From Xanthomonas euvesicatoria pv. euvesicatoria (GTDB lineage Bacteria > Pseudomonadota > Gammaproteobacteria > Xanthomonadales > Xanthomonadaceae): 53,351 nt of DNA. The stretch is taken from contig NZ_JAJIUJ010000020.1 in the NCBI RefSeq assembly GCF_020880415.1, positions 1 to 53,351 on the forward strand. The letters run 5' to 3'. The position numbers and the translations under genes are program-made. The notes under the pieces were generated by a model. It was not told the DNA's origin. It saw only the letters and a list, made by a program, of their open reading frames with translations, and ran no database searches. This document shows positions 8,191 to 18,547 of this stretch, piece after piece; the first letter of the stretch is position 1, and every line of letters starts with the position of its first letter.

Positions 8191-8771
8191 GGAAACCGAC
8201 GGTCGCAAAAGCGCGCTAGCTTGGCCGCCACCTGCGCCGCTGGCAAGTCAGGGGTTTTCCTCTGCGACGCGCGAAGTGGATCGCCGCCGGGGTGTGGCAT
8301 GCGGGTGGCCGGGCCAGTTGGTGTGCGACGCGCGCCTTGTGCGGCATGGCACATCATCGTCGCTGCACGCGGCAAGTCTTCACCAGTGCGTGGTTGCGCT
8401 GGGCAGTGCGATACGCCGACCGGCTGCAGGTGTGCAGGGCAGTCGTGCGGCGTCTCTGCCCAGTGCCTTTCATGCGAGATTTTCGTTGCGTTCGTTTGCG
8501 CGTGTGCCAGTTGAGCGCGTGGCGTTACCAGTGCCGTGGCGTTGAAGGATTCATTTGCGCTGTCGTGTCATGCAGCGCCGATGCCGCGCACCGCTCTCAT
8601 CTGCGAGTCCATGCTTGCGCAGCGCAGGCCCATGGTCGCGCCCGCTCATTGCGCGCTTACAGGTGCTACCGGGCGCTGCATGCAGCCACGCACGCATGAC
8701 CTGTGGCCCAAGCCTGCTGCGAAGGCGAACTGCTAGGCTTGCGCGCTCTCCTTTGCGTCCAGCCGTGTCCG
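8191..8771. other. Intergenic stretch between the AMP ligase and the peptidase gene
   Basis: These 581 bases separate two divergent genes and should hold both promoters. The short ORFs present lack ribosome sites and protein-like composition. No repeat, RNA gene or recognisable operator is seen. Confidence 0.5.
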
Positions 8772-11141
8772 ATGCCTAGATTGTTGCCGTTGATCCTTCT
8801 GCTGCTGGCCACCACTGCGCATGCGCAGGCTGCCGCCCCGCTCACCATCGAACAGGCGATGGCCGACCCGGACTGGATCGGGCCGGCGGTGGACCAGGCC
8901 TGGTGGCAATGGGACGGCAAACAGGTGCAATACCTGCTCAAGCGCGATGGCAGCCCGGTGCGCGACACCTATCGCCAGGGCACCGGCGGCGGCACCGCCG
9001 AGCGTGTGGCCGATACCGCGCGCGCCGGCCTGGATGCGGCAAACCCCAGTTACGATGCCACCCGCCAGCGCATGCTGTTCGCACGTAACGGCGACATCTT
9101 CCTGCGCGATCTGCGCACAGGTGCGCTGACCCAGCTGACCCGCAGCAACGAGACCGAATCGCGTCCGCAGTTCGCCAGCGACGGCGGTGCGATCTGGCGC
9201 GCGGGCAACAATTGGTACCACTGGCGCGCCGACGGCGGCACCGCGCAGGTGGCGGTGGTCAAGGCCGAGCGCGACCCCAACGCCGCTCCCAAGGCCGACG
9301 TGCTGCGCGAGCAGCAACTGGCGACGCTGGCCACCTTGCGCCGCGACAAGGAGCAACGCGACGCGCTGCGCACGCAGGAAGACGCCTGGCGCCGCGCCGA
9401 TGCCACGCGTGCGGCGGCGCCGGTGTATCTGGGCGATGAGGTGGAGATCGTCGACAGCGCGTTGTCGCCGGACGGCCGCCATCTGTTGGTGGTCACACAG
9501 GCCAAGAAGGCCGACGAAGGCCAGGCCGGCAAGATGCCCAGATACGTGACCGAATCCGGTTACGAAGAATTCCAGGAAGTGCGTACCCGTGTCGGCCGCA
9601 ACGCCCCGGCAGCGCATGCGCTGTGGCTGGTGGATGTTGGCGCGGGCACGGCCAGATCGCTGTCGTTCGACCCACTCCCCGGCATCGCCACCGACCCGCT
9701 GGCGGCCTTGCGCAAGGCCGCCAAGCGCGACCCCCTGAAGGGCAACCGCGCGGTGCGCGTGGAAAGCGATGGCGACGGCAGCGGGCCGGCCGTGCACTGG
9801 AGCGATGACGGCCGCAACGTAGCGGTGGAAATTCGCGCGGTGGACAACAAGGACCGCTGGATCGCCAGCGTGGACCTGGACAACGCCAGGCTGCAGCCGC
9901 GTCACCGTTTGAGCGATAGCGCGTGGATCAGCTGGGACTTCAACGATTTCGGCTGGCTGCCCGACAACCGTACGCTGTGGCTGCTGTCGGAAGAATCCGG
10001 CTATTCGCAGCTGTACACCGTGGAAGGCAACGGCAAACCGCGCCAGCGCACGCGCGGCAAGTGGGAAGTGTCGATGCCGGTGGCCAGCGCCGACGGCAGC
10101 GGCATGTTCTTCCTGTGCAACCAGAAATGGCCGGGCGATTACGAAGTCTGCAAGCTCGATCTGCGCAACGATCAGCTCACCGAGATCACGGCGTTGAACG
10201 GTGTGGAAGGTTTCAGCCTCTCGCCCAACGGGCAGCAGTTGCTGGTGCGTTACTCCGGCAGCTATCTGCCGACCCAACTGGCCGTGGTACCGGCCACAGG
10301 CGGTCAGGCCACCGTGCTCACCGATACCCGCACGGCAGCCTTCAAGGCGCAGCCGTGGATTGCGCCGCAGTACGTGCAAATCCCGTCCAAACACGGTGCC
10401 GGCACGGTCTGGGGCAAGTATTACGGCCCCAAGACGCCCGAGCCGGGCAAGCAGTATCCGATCGTGATGTTCGTGCACGGCGCCGGGTATCTGCAGAACG
10501 TCTCCGAGCGCTACACCCCGTATTTCCGCGAGCAGATGTTCCACAACCTGCTGGTGCAGCAGGGCTACATCGTGCTGGACCTGGACTATCGCGCCTCCGA
10601 AGGCTACGGCCGCGATTGGCGCACGGCGATCTATCGCAACATGGGCCACCCCGAGCTAGAAGATTATCTGGATGGCCTGGACTGGCTGGTCGCCACCAAG
10701 CAGGGCGATCGCGCACGCGCCGGCATCTATGGCGGCTCGTACGGCGGCTTCATGACCTACATGGCGCTGTTCCGCAGCCCTGGCACGTTCAAGGCCGGGG
10801 CGGCGCTGCGCCCGGTCGGCGACTGGATGCAGTACAACCACGAGTACACCTCCAACATCCTCAACACGCCCGAGCTCGATCCGGAGGCCTACAAGATCTC
10901 CTCGCCGATCAATTACGCCGAGGGCTTGCGCGACCACCTGCTGATCGCCCACGGCATGATCGACGACAACGTGTTCTTCAAGGATTCGGTGGACATGACG
11001 CAGAAGTTGATCGAGCTGCACAAGGACAACTGGCAGGTGGCGCCGTATCCGCTGGAGCGCCACGGCTTTACGCGCGCCGATTCGTGGCTGGACGAGTACA
11101 AGCGCATCCTCGAGCTGTTCAATGAGCAGGTGAAGCCGTAG
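8772..11141 (+). CDS. S9-family dipeptidyl peptidase (DPP IV-like), secreted
   Basis: A 789-residue serine peptidase. It has a clear signal peptide (LPLILLLLATTAHAQA), an N-terminal beta-propeller region (repeats such as SPDGRHLLVV and SDDGRNVAVE) and a C-terminal alpha/beta-hydrolase domain. The catalytic triad is visible: Ser656 in GGSYGGFM, Asp731/732 in GMIDDNVFF and His764 in ERHGFT. Such enzymes release dipeptides from N-termini, often after proline, in the periplasm or outside. ATG 8772 is chosen because it begins the signal peptide; the frame opens 23 codons earlier without one. It stands alone, and a link to the pigment genes is not suggested. Confidence 0.9.
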   Translation: MPRLLPLILLLLATTAHAQAAAPLTIEQAMADPDWIGPAVDQAWWQWDGKQVQYLLKRDGSPVRDTYRQGTGGGTAERVADTARAGLDAANPSYDATRQRMLFARNGDIFLRDLRTGALTQLTRSNETESRPQFASDGGAIWRAGNNWYHWRADGGTAQVAVVKAERDPNAAPKADVLREQQLATLATLRRDKEQRDALRTQEDAWRRADATRAAAPVYLGDEVEIVDSALSPDGRHLLVVTQAKKADEGQAGKMPRYVTESGYEEFQEVRTRVGRNAPAAHALWLVDVGAGTARSLSFDPLPGIATDPLAALRKAAKRDPLKGNRAVRVESDGDGSGPAVHWSDDGRNVAVEIRAVDNKDRWIASVDLDNARLQPRHRLSDSAWISWDFNDFGWLPDNRTLWLLSEESGYSQLYTVEGNGKPRQRTRGKWEVSMPVASADGSGMFFLCNQKWPGDYEVCKLDLRNDQLTEITALNGVEGFSLSPNGQQLLVRYSGSYLPTQLAVVPATGGQATVLTDTRTAAFKAQPWIAPQYVQIPSKHGAGTVWGKYYGPKTPEPGKQYPIVMFVHGAGYLQNVSERYTPYFREQMFHNLLVQQGYIVLDLDYRASEGYGRDWRTAIYRNMGHPELEDYLDGLDWLVATKQGDRARAGIYGGSYGGFMTYMALFRSPGTFKAGAALRPVGDWMQYNHEYTSNILNTPELDPEAYKISSPINYAEGLRDHLLIAHGMIDDNVFFKDSVDMTQKLIELHKDNWQVAPYPLERHGFTRADSWLDEYKRILELFNEQVKP

Positions 11142-11571
11142 AGCATGCCAGGTACTTCGAGGTGAGGGCGAAGCGTCCTGTGGCGCGTCGAGACAGGGCG
11201 TGCGCCTTGCCCACGGGTTGGCCGCCAGCGGCACGGAGCGGGCGTTGCGCGTCTTGCACGCAGATGCCGGGGTCAGGCCATCTCGCAGTCACGATGCGCC
11301 CTCACCACCCGCGCAGAACGTGACCGATCCGGCCATCCGCAGCGACGCTGCGATCAGGATCAACGACGCGGCACGTGCGCGGGCAAAACCAACACCGGCA
11401 TCTGGGTTGCTTCCCGCTCACCTGTTGCTACGCCAGTGGCTCTAAGCTTGGCGCAGGACCGGTAACGCGCCATCGCCGCACGCGTGCTGCTGCACCGGTC
11501 CGCCGCATGACCGGTGCGCCGCCGGCATGATGGCGCTTCCACTCACCACGGGCGCAGGGAAGGGAGACGCG
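11142..11571. other. Intergenic stretch after the peptidase gene
   Basis: These 430 bases contain no convincing gene, hairpin terminator or RNA. A strong ribosome site, GGGAAGGGAGA, sits just before the next gene's ATG at 11572. Confidence 0.5.
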
Positions 11572-12288
11572 ATGGGCCTGTGGGACCGTTTGTTTGGACG
11601 CAAGAGCACTGCGGCAAACACGCCGCGCACGGCACCGACGGCTGCGCCTGTCGCTGCCGCAGACGTGTCGGAGGCGGTGGCCGAGATCGATCCCGCACTG
11701 CAACCGGCGCTGAGCGCGTTTCAGCGCGGCGACCATGTGGCTGCCTACAACGCTGCGCAGACGCAGCGCCACCTTGGTGCCGATGCGCAGCGCCTGTGCG
11801 CGCTGTCGTTGAGCGCGCTGGACCGCTATCGCGAGGCCTACCCGTACTGGCTGGCGCTGTACGCGCTGGAGCCCACCGCACACAACGCACTGCAGCTGGC
11901 AACCACCTCGGTGATGTGCAACGAGATCGCCCAGGGCGAGCAGTGGTTGCTGACCTTCGACGATCTCAATGCACAGGAGCGGTCCACCTCGCCGGCGACC
12001 GCGCGTACCAGCTTCCTCACCGCGCTCACCCGCGCCGGCCACGGGGCGCACGCGCTGCCGCACCTGGAATGGCTGCGCGAGGCATACACTGGCATGTCCA
12101 TTACCGACAGCCATTTCCTGTACGTGCGCGGGCTGCCGTTTCTCGAAGCCTTTCTTGAGCGCAGCACGCCGCTGTTGCGCCAATGCCTGCCAGCCGACGC
12201 AGTGCCCGAGTGGTACGCGCACCTGCAACCTGCGCTGGATCCGCCCGGGCAGGCGATGGTGGCTGCCCACATCGCATCGCTACGATGA
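11572..12288 (+). CDS. Hypothetical protein with TPR-like helical pairs
   Basis: A 238-residue protein not recognised by name. After a basic N-terminus (MGLWDRLFGRK) and an Ala/Thr-rich linker, helices with small-residue spacing (LSALDRYREAYPYWLALYAL, then ALQLATTSVMCNEIAQGEQW) suggest degenerate TPR-like repeats. There is no signal peptide or membrane segment, so it is probably cytosolic. ATG 11572 is supported by AAGGGAG eight bases upstream. Its stop overlaps the next gene's start (ATGA at 12285-12288), so the two probably act together. The function is unknown. Confidence 0.7.
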   Translation: MGLWDRLFGRKSTAANTPRTAPTAAPVAAADVSEAVAEIDPALQPALSAFQRGDHVAAYNAAQTQRHLGADAQRLCALSLSALDRYREAYPYWLALYALEPTAHNALQLATTSVMCNEIAQGEQWLLTFDDLNAQERSTSPATARTSFLTALTRAGHGAHALPHLEWLREAYTGMSITDSHFLYVRGLPFLEAFLERSTPLLRQCLPADAVPEWYAHLQPALDPPGQAMVAAHIASLR

Positions 12289-12878
12289 GCGCCGTCCGGC
12301 CAGCATCGGCGCGCCAGCGCGGTGGCTTCGTCACTCCGCTGGCGTGGGTTTCCCTGTTGCTGGGGGCGGTCAGCGTGCTGGCCAATCTGATGCAGATCGC
12401 AATGATCGCAATGATCGCACTGGCGCCAGGTGCGGCATCGCTAGGGCTGCCCGAAGGCATCACCCTGCCCCCCTCCTGGCAATGGCTGATCAATCACGCG
12501 CTGTCGTTATCGGTCGCCGGCGTGGTGCTCTCGGCTGCGTTCTGCTGGTTGAGTTGGGCGCTGCTGCAGCGGCGCGAGTGGGCAAGGCGTGGCTGCGTGG
12601 CGGTGTTGCTGGTGACCGGCCTGCTCAATTTCGGCGGACTGGCGTTGATCGGGCCCTTGTTCGACGGCGTGCAGACGCTGCTGCCCGCCGATGTGCTGCA
12701 AAGCCCGGAGTGGCCGCAGATGCAGGCACGTTTGCAGGCCACACAACAAATGGCACTGGTCCTCACCGGCCTGGGTGCGCTGGCGATCGGCTGCGTCCAC
12801 GCAGCATTGGCATGGCGGCTGTGCACGCCCGCTGTCCGCGCGGAGTTTTCGCAAGCTGAGCGACTTGATAGCCGGTAA
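12285..12878 (+). CDS. Hypothetical four-helix membrane protein
   Basis: A 197-residue protein with four hydrophobic segments: VSLLLGAVSVLANLMQIAMI, LSLSVAGVVLSAAFCWLSWA, GCVAVLLVTGLLNFGGLALI and LVLTGLGALAIGCVHAALAW. A hydrophilic loop between segments three and four (LLPADVLQSPEWPQMQARLQ) probably faces the periplasm. The start overlaps the stop of the TPR-like gene, indicating coupling. No catalytic or transport signature is seen. It is likely a conserved Xanthomonas inner-membrane protein of unknown role. Confidence 0.75.
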   Translation: MSAVRPASARQRGGFVTPLAWVSLLLGAVSVLANLMQIAMIAMIALAPGAASLGLPEGITLPPSWQWLINHALSLSVAGVVLSAAFCWLSWALLQRREWARRGCVAVLLVTGLLNFGGLALIGPLFDGVQTLLPADVLQSPEWPQMQARLQATQQMALVLTGLGALAIGCVHAALAWRLCTPAVRAEFSQAERLDSR

Positions 12879-14180
<1,302 letters not shown>

Positions 14181-14735
14181 TCGAAACGCCGCCGTAAGGC
14201 GTGGCGTGCTGGCGGACGTCCACGCAGGCGGTGGCATTGGCGGGCACGTTACAGCGCGTCGCGATCAAGTGCGTTGCCTGCTGACGGCTCGATCCACTGC
14301 GCGTCATCGGTGCGCCAGGCTGCCTGGAGACAGCGGCCGCACAGGTGCGGATTGCGCGACGTGACGGCGCCCTGGTCCTTGGCAGAATGAAACTCGCCCA
14401 CCAGCGCCGGCTCGGCGGCGCGCATGGCAAGCGAGCGCAAACGCGACAATAGTGAATCGATAGATGAATACGCGCGCGGCCGGCCTATAAACTGAATGAG
14501 CAGCATGGCCTCGTACCGCCGTCGCAGCATGCTCTCTGCATCGCCGCACCCGACGATTGAGCGGGCATTTACGCTGCAACGCGGCATGCATTTGAGCTTG
14601 GCGCAAAGCGAACGCGTTGCCTGCGCGGGGTCTTGGAGTGGTGTCGCTACACGCCACGCGCCCTGCGCACACCGAAGGCACCTGCAGCATCGCTGTTAAC
14701 GCTGCAGCGCTTGCGCATAGTGGAAGGACACAAAT
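14181..14735. other. Intergenic stretch between hemF and the sX13-like RNA terminator
   Basis: These 555 bases hold no gene I can support. A minus-strand frame at 14249-14587 (112 codons, with the fragment PHLCGRCLQAAW) is the only candidate. It lacks a ribosome site and a family resemblance, so it is left uncalled. Confidence 0.5.
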
Positions 14736-14771
14736 AAAAAGCCCCGCAGACCAGGGGGAGGTCGGCGGGGC
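14732..14771 (-). terminator. Rho-independent terminator of the sX13-like RNA
   Basis: On the minus strand GCCCCGC (14771-14765 side) pairs with GCGGGGC, extended inward by GACC/GGTC, and the stem is followed by TTTTTATTT (14740-14732). The loop CTCCCCCT is also one of the three C-rich seeds, so the terminator doubles as a regulatory hairpin. It may also end transcripts reading through from polA. Confidence 0.85.
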
Positions 14772-14857
14772 CAGGGAACGGAAACTTGGGGAGGAGTTTC
14801 CGCTCCGAGATCTGCTCCAGGGGATGGGAGAGATCTACCGACAGGCGTTGCGCCCGT
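14736..14857 (-). ncRNA. sX13: Small regulatory RNA with three C-rich hairpin loops, probable sX13
   Basis: The minus strand folds into a short 5' stem (CGAC-GGGCG/CGCC-GTCG, 14859-14838) and three strong stem-loops. Stem one is AGATCT..AGATCT at 14108+700 = 14808-14836 with loop CATCCCCT. Stem two is GGAAACT/AGTTTCC at 14780-14801 with loop CCTCCCCA. Stem three is the terminator at 14741-14771 with loop CTCCCCCT. All three loops are C-rich and look like anti-Shine-Dalgarno seeds. It lies downstream of polA on the same strand. This fits sX13 of Xanthomonas, an Hfq-independent virulence regulator of about 115 nt. The 5' end (near 14857) is inferred from TTATAT at 14869-14864; no good -35 is visible. 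Confidence 0.75.
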
Positions 14858-14876
14858 CGAGGGATATAACAACATT

Positions 14877-14922
14877 TTCTACATTGATGGATCGTGAAGA
14901 TAACTGTTAAAAAAATGTAGAA
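14877..14922. repeat. Exact 9-bp inverted repeat upstream of the sX13-like promoter
   Basis: TTCTACATT at 14877-14885 and AATGTAGAA at 14914-14922 are exact reverse complements separated by 28 bases. They sit just upstream of the probable -10 of the small RNA, in the most AT-rich part of the window. The arms could be two half-sites for a regulator or a weak hairpin in the polA 3' region; there is no U-tract to make it a terminator. Confidence 0.6.
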
Positions 14923-15023
14923 TTTAGGGGGTATTCATTCCATTAACTCAGCTGAATTCACATTATGTTTGGAACGGATTATTGCTGATCTGCGTATTCA
15001 GCATATCGCAGCCATTCACCGCA

Positions 15024-17825
15024 TCAATGCGCTTGGTCCCAATTATCGCCAACGCCCGAATCCACCACCAACGGCACGCGTAATTCAGCTGCGCCCGCCA
15101 TGCGCGTGGTGACCTCGCTCAGTAGCGTATCGACGAAATCGATATCGGCTTCGAACACCAGTTCGTCGTGCACCTGCAAGATCATCTTCGCGCGTTGCGC
15201 GTGGTTGGCGATCCAGCCGTCCACGTTGACCATGGCGCGCTTGATGATATCTGCGGCGGTGCCCTGCATCGGCGCGTTGATGGCGGCGCGCTCGGCACCG
15301 GCACGCTGGCCCTGGCTGCCGGCATTGATGAAGTCCAGATAAAGCCGGCGCCCGAACACCGTTTCCACGTAGCCCTTGTCGCGCGCCTGCTGGCGGGTGG
15401 TTTCCATGAAGTCGCGCACGCCCGGGTAACGGCTGAAGTACAGCGCGATGTAGTCCTGCGCCTCGCCGCGGCCGATACCGAGCTGACGGGCCAGGCCGAA
15501 GGCGCTCATGCCGTACATCAGGCCGAAGTTGATGGCCTTGGCGGCGCGGCGCTCATCGCCGCTGACGGTGTCGATGGTGCGGCCGAACACTTCGGCGGCG
15601 GTGGCGCGGTGGACGTCGGCGCCGGATTCGAACGCGCCCACCAGTCCGGGGTCGCCGGACAGGTGCGCCATGATGCGCAGCTCGATCTGCGAATAGTCGC
15701 AGGCGATCAGCTTGCGTCCGGCCGGGGCGACGAAGGCGCGGCGGATGCGACGACCGTCTTCGGTGCGGATCGGGATGTTCTGCAGGTTCGGATCGGACGA
15801 GGACAGCCGCCCGGTGGCGGCGCCGGCCTGGTGGTAGCTGGTGTGCACGCGCCCGGACTGCGGGTGGACCATCTCCGGCAGCTTGTCGGTGTAGGTGCTG
15901 CGCAGCTTGGCCAGGCCACGGTATTCCAGGATGACCCGCGGCAGCTCGTGCTGGTCGGCGATGGCTTCCAGTGCTTCTTCGTTGGTCGAGGGCTGGCCCT
16001 TGGGCGTCTTGACCACGGCGGGGAGCTTGAGTTCGTCGAACAGCAAGGCCTGCAGCTGCTTGGGCGAATCCAGGTTGAAGCTGCGCCCGGCCAGCTCGGT
16101 GGCTTTCTGCTGGGCAGCGAGCATGCGCTTGGACAGGTCCGCACTCTGGCGGCGCAGTTCGGCCGCATCCACGCACACACCGTTGGCTTCGATGCGGGCC
16201 AGCACGTCCACCAGCGGCATTTCGATGTCGCGGTAGACGCGCTCCAGGTCCGGTTCGCTGGCCAGCCGGGGGCCGAGCACGCGATGCAGGCGCAAGGTGA
16301 TGTCGGCGTCCTCGGCGGCGTAGCGGGTGGCGTCTTCCAGGCTGATCTGGGCGAACGGGATCTGCTTGGCGCCCTTGCCGCAGACGTCTTCGTACTTGAC
16401 GGTGTCGTAGCCGAGATAGCGCTTGGCCAGGCTGTCCATGTCGTGGCGGGCACTGCCGGAATTGAGCACGAAGCTCTCCAGCAGGGTGTCGTCGGCATAG
16501 CCGGCCAGCGCCACGCCATGCCGGCGCATCACGTGCAGGTCGTACTTGCCGTGCTGGCCGAGCTTGCGCACGGCCGGGTCGGTGAGCAGTGGCGCCAGTT
16601 GCGCCAATGCCTGGGTGCGGTCGAGTTGGGCCGGCGCACCGGGGAAGTGATGACCGAACGGCAGGTACGCCGCCTGGCCGGGCTCGGCCGCCACGCTCAG
16701 GCCGATCAAATCGGCTTGCAGCGGGTCCAGGCTGTCGGTTTCGGTATCGAAGGCGAACTGCCCGGCGGCACGCAGCCGCGCGATCCAGCTGTCGAGCTGC
16801 TCCTGGGTCAGGATGGTCTCGTACTGGCCGGGCGCCGACAGCGACGGATCGAGATCCACCGCGGCGTTGACGGGGCCGGAGACGAAGCCGGTGCCGCGCG
16901 CGCGGCCAGGCTCGGTGCGCGCAGTGGCAGCAGCAGCGCCCAGCGCCACCGGCTCGGCCAGCAGGCCCGCCTGGGCGGCCGCACCACCGAGTTCGCGCAG
17001 CGCCTGGGTGAAGCCGTAGCGGGCGTACAGCACCGCCAGCGCCTCGGCGTTGGGCTCGCGCAGGTCCAGCGCGCGCGGGCCGCTGGCCAGGGTGACATCG
17101 GTCTTGATGGTCACCAGCTCACGGTTGAGCGGCAGGCGTGGCAATGCGGCGCGCAGGTTGTCGCCGATCTTGCCCTTGATCTTGTCGGCGTTGGCGATGA
17201 CGCCATCGAGCGAGTCGTATTCGGCCAGCCATTTGGCGGCGGTCTTGGGGCCGCACTTTTCCACGCCGGGCACGTTGTCGACGGTGTCGCCCATCAACGC
17301 CAGCAGGTCGACGATCTGATCGGGCCGCACGCCGAACTTGGCGATCACCGCCGCGTCCGAATCCATGCGGCTGCCGCTCATGGTGTTGACCAGTTCGATG
17401 CCCGGACGCACCAGCTGGGCGAAGTCCTTGTCGCCGGTGGAGATGGTGACCTGCAAGCCATCGGCGGCGCCCTGCAGCGCCAGCGTGCCGATCACATCGT
17501 CCGCTTCCACGCCATCGATGCGCAGGATGTCGATGCCCAACGCATGCACGATGTCGCACATCGGCTGCACCTGCGCGCGCAGGTCCTCGGGCATCGGGGG
17601 GCGGTTGGCCTTGTAGTCGGCATACAAGTCATCGCGAAATGTCTTGCCAGGCGCGTCCACCACGAACGCGACATAGGCCGGGCGCTCCTTCAAGGTGGCG
17701 CGCAGCATGTTGACCACGCCGAACAACGCACCGGTGGGCTCGCCCTGGGCATTGGTCAGCGGCGGAAGCGCGTGGAACGCGCGATACAGGTAACTGGACC
17801 CGTCGATCAGGACTAATCTGCTCAT
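15024..17825 (-). CDS. polA: DNA polymerase I
   Basis: A 933-residue protein with all three PolI domains. The N-terminal 5'-3' exonuclease has MSRLVLIDGSSYLYRAFHA and VEADDVIGTLA. The proofreading domain carries FAFDTETDSLDP (DxE, Exo I) and later motifs ending YAAEDADITLRL. The polymerase domain carries DYSQIELRIMAHLSGD (motif A), the O-helix region RRAAKAINFGLMYGMSAFG (motif B) and VHDELVFE (motif C). It acts in Okazaki-fragment maturation and repair in the cytoplasm. The length is normal. The gene is divergent from the lipoprotein gene by 76 bases. The sX13-like RNA lies downstream, a synteny reminiscent of polA-spf in E. coli. Confidence 0.97.
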   Translation of the reverse strand: MSRLVLIDGSSYLYRAFHALPPLTNAQGEPTGALFGVVNMLRATLKERPAYVAFVVDAPGKTFRDDLYADYKANRPPMPEDLRAQVQPMCDIVHALGIDILRIDGVEADDVIGTLALQGAADGLQVTISTGDKDFAQLVRPGIELVNTMSGSRMDSDAAVIAKFGVRPDQIVDLLALMGDTVDNVPGVEKCGPKTAAKWLAEYDSLDGVIANADKIKGKIGDNLRAALPRLPLNRELVTIKTDVTLASGPRALDLREPNAEALAVLYARYGFTQALRELGGAAAQAGLLAEPVALGAAAATARTEPGRARGTGFVSGPVNAAVDLDPSLSAPGQYETILTQEQLDSWIARLRAAGQFAFDTETDSLDPLQADLIGLSVAAEPGQAAYLPFGHHFPGAPAQLDRTQALAQLAPLLTDPAVRKLGQHGKYDLHVMRRHGVALAGYADDTLLESFVLNSGSARHDMDSLAKRYLGYDTVKYEDVCGKGAKQIPFAQISLEDATRYAAEDADITLRLHRVLGPRLASEPDLERVYRDIEMPLVDVLARIEANGVCVDAAELRRQSADLSKRMLAAQQKATELAGRSFNLDSPKQLQALLFDELKLPAVVKTPKGQPSTNEEALEAIADQHELPRVILEYRGLAKLRSTYTDKLPEMVHPQSGRVHTSYHQAGAATGRLSSSDPNLQNIPIRTEDGRRIRRAFVAPAGRKLIACDYSQIELRIMAHLSGDPGLVGAFESGADVHRATAAEVFGRTIDTVSGDERRAAKAINFGLMYGMSAFGLARQLGIGRGEAQDYIALYFSRYPGVRDFMETTRQQARDKGYVETVFGRRLYLDFINAGSQGQRAGAERAAINAPMQGTAADIIKRAMVNVDGWIANHAQRAKMILQVHDELVFEADIDFVDTLLSEVTTRMAGAAELRVPLVVDSGVGDNWDQAH

Positions 17826-17901
17826 CGGGCGATTCTACGCTGCACGCCCAGGGCACACCGCGCCAGCGCATACTGGCTGGCGATCAACACGGATAACGAC
17901 A

Positions 17902-18192
17902 ATGAACAAAGCACGTCTTTTGCTGCTGCCGTTACTGCTGCTCGGCGGCTGTGCCACCGGCGGCGGCGACCGCGCCGGTGGCGATATCCCGGCTGGCGCC
18001 GATGTCACCAGCAAGACCATGGGCAACGGCGACAAGGTCGACGAATACCGCGTCAACGGTCAGCTGGAGATGGTGCGGGTGACGCCGGCGCGCGGGGCGC
18101 CCTACTTCCTGTACGACCGCGACCATGACGGGCATACCGACGCGGAAAAGGACAAGGTCAACAAGGTGTATTGGCAGCTCTATAGCTGGTGA
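17902..18192 (+). CDS. DUF2782-type small lipoprotein
   Basis: A 96-residue protein with a lipoprotein signal peptide ending in the lipobox LGGC (Cys near residue 17). The short mature domain has DKVDEYRVNGQLEMVRVTP and PYFLYDRDHDGHT. It matches the DUF2782 pattern common next to polA in Xanthomonadaceae. The DRDHDGHTD stretch resembles a single calcium-binding-like loop, but that is not enough to claim binding. It is transcribed divergently from polA with a 76-base shared upstream region. The function is unknown. Confidence 0.85.
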   Translation: MNKARLLLLPLLLLGGCATGGGDRAGGDIPAGADVTSKTMGNGDKVDEYRVNGQLEMVRVTPARGAPYFLYDRDHDGHTDAEKDKVNKVYWQLYSW

Positions 18193-18547
18193 TTGGGGAG
18201 TTGGGATGCGGGATTCGTGGGGCATGCGTCGGGCGTTGAAACGCCCGGTGGCGTTGCGTTTTTGATCTGCGCTTCGTTGCCTTGACCGAATTCCCGCCGT
18301 GCCTGGAGATGTCCCCTTGCGCACAGCGTGCCGCACACCCGCGTGGTGTGCTTGCGGTAGCGCTGATGATGGGCTGCCGGCATGCAGCCGTGCCCGGCGC
18401 TCTTTCACACGATTGGGCGCTACTCAACCGTGTTCACGATTGCTGGGCGCACCGCTCAGGTGCCCTGCCTGTCCAGCGCAACCGCTGCTCGGCGTTCCCT
18501 GCCCGGCGGGACACCAGGTGCTCGGGTTTCTTGCCTGGCGATGCGGC
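18193..18547. other. Convergent gap between the lipoprotein gene and tssA
   Basis: Apart from the weak terminator-like hairpin at 18230-18263 I see nothing in these 355 bases. This is the left border of the T6SS cluster. No integrase, tRNA or direct repeat marks an insertion boundary. Confidence 0.5.
18230..18263 (+). terminator. Possible terminator after the DUF2782 lipoprotein gene
   Basis: CGGGCGT and ACGCCCG form a 7-bp stem with a TGAA loop (18230-18247), and a run of five T follows at 18259-18263. The 11-base gap between stem and T-run is longer than in a standard intrinsic terminator, so confidence is low. Confidence 0.35.

Noticed and set aside
14249..14587. A 112-codon minus-strand ORF between hemF and the small RNA
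   Set aside because: It has no ribosome site, no family resemblance and an arginine-rich start typical of shadows. It cannot be excluded as a small gene.
15168..17816. An 882-codon plus-strand ORF antisense to polA
   Set aside because: polA on the minus strand has all catalytic motifs. The antisense frame is a GC-rich shadow rich in Gly, Ala, Val and His with no recognisable domain.
18193..18547. A mobile-element or genomic-island border left of tssA
   Set aside because: No tRNA gene, integrase, insertion sequence or direct repeat is visible here, and composition matches the flanks.
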